Assembly: GCF_014651935.1 (NCBI RefSeq)
Contig: NZ_BMXV01000011.1
Coordinates: forward strand, 1-64,000
DNA: 64,000 nt
From: Marinobacter zhanjiangensis
Lineage (GTDB): Bacteria; Pseudomonadota; Gammaproteobacteria; Pseudomonadales; Oleiphilaceae
Direction: 5' to 3'
Below are positions 61,996 through 64,000 of the stretch, one piece after another. Position 1 is the stretch's first letter. Every line of letters begins with the position of its first letter. Both the position numbers and the translations under genes were made by a program. A model generated the notes under the pieces. That model was given only the letters and a program-made list of their open reading frames with translations, did no database searches and was not told where the DNA came from.

Positions 61996-63969
61996 ATGCT
62001 TAATGCCGACGCGCTCAGCCAGTTGCGCCAGCTCAAAACCGACATCGAAGAGAAAAAGGTGGTCTACCCCGGCACCGTCAAGGCCACCAACGGTCGTTTC
62101 GGGTTTGTAGCACTGGACGAAGGCCGTGATGTATTCCTGCCACCCGAGGAAATGCAGAAGGTACTGCCCGGCGACCGGGTCACCGTCTCCGAAGTACCCG
62201 GCGAGAAAGGCCGTACCCAGGGGCTGGTGGAAGAACTGGTGGAAACCAGCCTGACCACCTTTGTCGGCCGTTACCTGATCCGCGGCAAGGGTCATTTCGT
62301 GGCACCGGAAACTCCCGGCGTCGGCCGCTGGATCTTCCTGCCGCCGAAGGAGCGCCTGGACGCCAAGCCGGACGACTTTATCTATTGCCGCATCCTGCGC
62401 CACCCGATCCGCGACGGCAAAGGTCAGGCCCAGGTCCTGAAAGTGATCGGCAAGGCCGGTGACCCGGGCATTGAGCGCAGCTTCACGCTCGCCAGCTTCG
62501 ACATGGACGATGAGTTCCCCGAAGCCGTCACCGAGCAGGCGGATGCCCTCGCCGAAGCGTCGATCACGCCCTTGCGGGAAGGCCGCGAGGACCGTACCGA
62601 CCAGCCCTATGTCACCATCGACAGCCCCGGCACCCAGGACATGGACGACGCCCTGCTGGTGGAGCCCAACGCCACCGGCTGGCGCCTGTCCGTGGCCATT
62701 GCCGACCCCACCGCCCTGGTGCCCGAAGGCTCCCCGGCGGATGTTGAAGCCCGCAACCGGGCCACAGCCATCTATTTTCCCGGCGAACCCCGGCCCATGC
62801 TGCCCGAGGCCATCAGCACACGCCTTTGCTCGCTGATGCCGGAGACCGACCGGCTGGCGCTGGTGTGCGACCTCCAGGTAAACAACGATGGCAGCCTTGG
62901 TGAGTTCAGTTTCCATCAGGCGGTGATCCGCTCACGGGGCAAGCTCAGCTATGAGCTGGTAAGCCAGCTACTGGAGGATCGCCACAGCGAGGAAACCGAC
63001 GCCCTGGCACCGGAAATCACCAACAACCTCGACCAGCTGCACCAGGCCGCCACGGCCCTGCGCAAGTGGCGGTCCGAACACGCCCTGCTGAACACCGAGC
63101 GGGCGGAATTCCGCCTGCGGCTGGATGAGAACCGCCGTATCCGCACCATTGAACCGGCCGTGCAGAGCGAGGCCCACCGCCTGGTGGAAGAGTGCATGGT
63201 AGCCGCCAACCGATGTGCGGCCAGTTTCCTGTCGGAAAGGGGCCGGGGGCTGTTCGTGACTCACCCTGGCGTGCGGGATGACCGCGCGGACAACATCCGC
63301 ACCCTGCTGGAGCGCTACGCCCCGGAGCTGGCATCCATCGACCCATCCTCGCCGGAAGGTTTCCGCGAGCTGATGGTGCGCACCACTGAACTGGATGCCG
63401 AAGTGCCGGTCAAGACCATCATTGCGCGCCAGCTGGCGCGGGCGGAAATGGCCTTCGAAGCAGCGCCTCATCAGGGTATGGGGCTGGCTGCTTACACCAC
63501 CTTTACCTCACCGCTGCGCCGCTACGTCGACTTCCATGTCCACCGGCAGATCAAGGCAGCCCTCTGGGACGAAAAACACCAGTCACTCGAGAATGGGGGG
63601 CTGGAAAAGCTGCAGTCAGCCCAGATTCAGGCGCGCCAGGCCTCCAATAGCCTGGAGAACTGGCTCAAGAGCGACTATGCACGTCAGCTTGGAACGAATA
63701 CCACCTTCACCGGTGTCATCACCCGCACGGTACCCGCCGGGTTCTTTGTGCGGCTGGATGCCAATGGCCTGGAAGGTTTTGTCAGCTGCAAGACCCTGTC
63801 CGGCAAGTACAGCTTTGACCCGGTCACCCTGCGCCTGGAGGCCACCAAAGGAGCCCGTGTCTTCCAGCTGGACCAGGCCGTGACGGTAAAGCTCGAAGGT
63901 ATCGATGAGGAACGGCGCCAGATCAATCTTGAACTGGTGGCAGATAGTCCCGAGTCAACCGGGAGCTGA
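61996..63969 (+). CDS. rnb: Exoribonuclease II (RNase II)
   Basis: 657 residues, near the 644 of E. coli RNase II. Cold-shock-like RNA-binding domains at the N terminus (YPGTVKATNGRFGFVALDEGRDVFLP), the RNB catalytic core with IDSPGTQDMDDALL (the Asp cluster that binds Mg2+), FTSPLRRYVDFHVHR, and a C-terminal S1 domain (FTGVITRTVPAGFFVRLDANGLEGFV). It degrades single-stranded RNA 3' to 5'. The length and lack of the RNase R basic tail favour rnb over rnr. Confidence 0.9.
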   Translation: MLNADALSQLRQLKTDIEEKKVVYPGTVKATNGRFGFVALDEGRDVFLPPEEMQKVLPGDRVTVSEVPGEKGRTQGLVEELVETSLTTFVGRYLIRGKGHFVAPETPGVGRWIFLPPKERLDAKPDDFIYCRILRHPIRDGKGQAQVLKVIGKAGDPGIERSFTLASFDMDDEFPEAVTEQADALAEASITPLREGREDRTDQPYVTIDSPGTQDMDDALLVEPNATGWRLSVAIADPTALVPEGSPADVEARNRATAIYFPGEPRPMLPEAISTRLCSLMPETDRLALVCDLQVNNDGSLGEFSFHQAVIRSRGKLSYELVSQLLEDRHSEETDALAPEITNNLDQLHQAATALRKWRSEHALLNTERAEFRLRLDENRRIRTIEPAVQSEAHRLVEECMVAANRCAASFLSERGRGLFVTHPGVRDDRADNIRTLLERYAPELASIDPSSPEGFRELMVRTTELDAEVPVKTIIARQLARAEMAFEAAPHQGMGLAAYTTFTSPLRRYVDFHVHRQIKAALWDEKHQSLENGGLEKLQSAQIQARQASNSLENWLKSDYARQLGTNTTFTGVITRTVPAGFFVRLDANGLEGFVSCKTLSGKYSFDPVTLRLEATKGARVFQLDQAVTVKLEGIDEERRQINLELVADSPESTGS

Positions 63970-64000
63970 GGCAGGAAGCCGACAGCGGCCGTTTCAGTCC

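Overview
The window is a high-GC, gene-dense piece of a gammaproteobacterial chromosome. The order pyrC'-pyrB-pyrR-ruvX-yqgE-tonB-gshB, divergent from pilG-pilH-pilI-pilJ-pilK-chpA-chpB-chpC, matches from memory the PA0401-PA0415 neighbourhood of Pseudomonas aeruginosa. Together with yrfG-hslR-hslO-pckA, zur-znuC-znuB and RNase II, this points to a marine or halophilic Pseudomonadales/Oceanospirillales-type organism, for example Marinobacter-like. Genus assignment is inference. I see no rRNA, tRNA, insertion sequence, phage or CRISPR.

Layout. 0.2-4 kb: nucleotidase YrfG, redox/heat-shock proteins Hsp15 and Hsp33, and PEP carboxykinase. 4-9.8 kb (minus strand): a tightly overlapping operon for glutathione synthetase, a TonB3-like protein, YqgE, RuvX and pyrimidine synthesis, including an inactive dihydroorotase homologue. 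10-24 kb (plus): the complete Pil-Chp chemosensory system for type IV pili, with a 2614-residue ChpA carrying seven canonical Hpt motifs. 24-26 kb: Zur and ZnuCB zinc uptake. 26-34 kb: a PAS membrane sensor, a patatin, a folE-folM pair facing a folK-like gene, a CoA-binding protein, a GGDEF-EAL protein and a small zinc-ribbon membrane protein. 34-38 kb: a copper module (MerR regulator with a classic long-spacer promoter, three-HMA Cu+ ATPase, 36-residue membrane protein, DUF411 protein). 38-40 kb: a diguanylate cyclase.

40.1-61.8 kb is the most unusual part: about 18 genes, nearly all encoding exported or envelope proteins, with no recognisable regulator. A minus-strand block encodes an AgmX/TonB-like protein with a long Glu-Pro spacer, two ExbD proteins (one lacking the proton-path Asp), ExbB/TolQ, a small exported protein, a TPR lipoprotein, a 1542-residue TPR protein, an exported coiled-coil protein, a DUF3570 barrel, a DUF4266 mini-lipoprotein ending in Gly-Cys-Gly-Cys-Asn, a TlpA-type thioredoxin, two more outer-membrane barrels and an HzsA-like dihaem lipoprotein. 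Divergent from it are a monohaem cytochrome, a LamG dihaem lipoprotein and a Tat-exported DUF1501 protein, followed by a convergent ApbE flavin transferase. I infer one envelope-spanning apparatus that couples a gliding-motility-like proton motor to a cell-surface redox (c-haem, thiol, flavin) complex. Its substrate is unknown. The window ends with RNase II.
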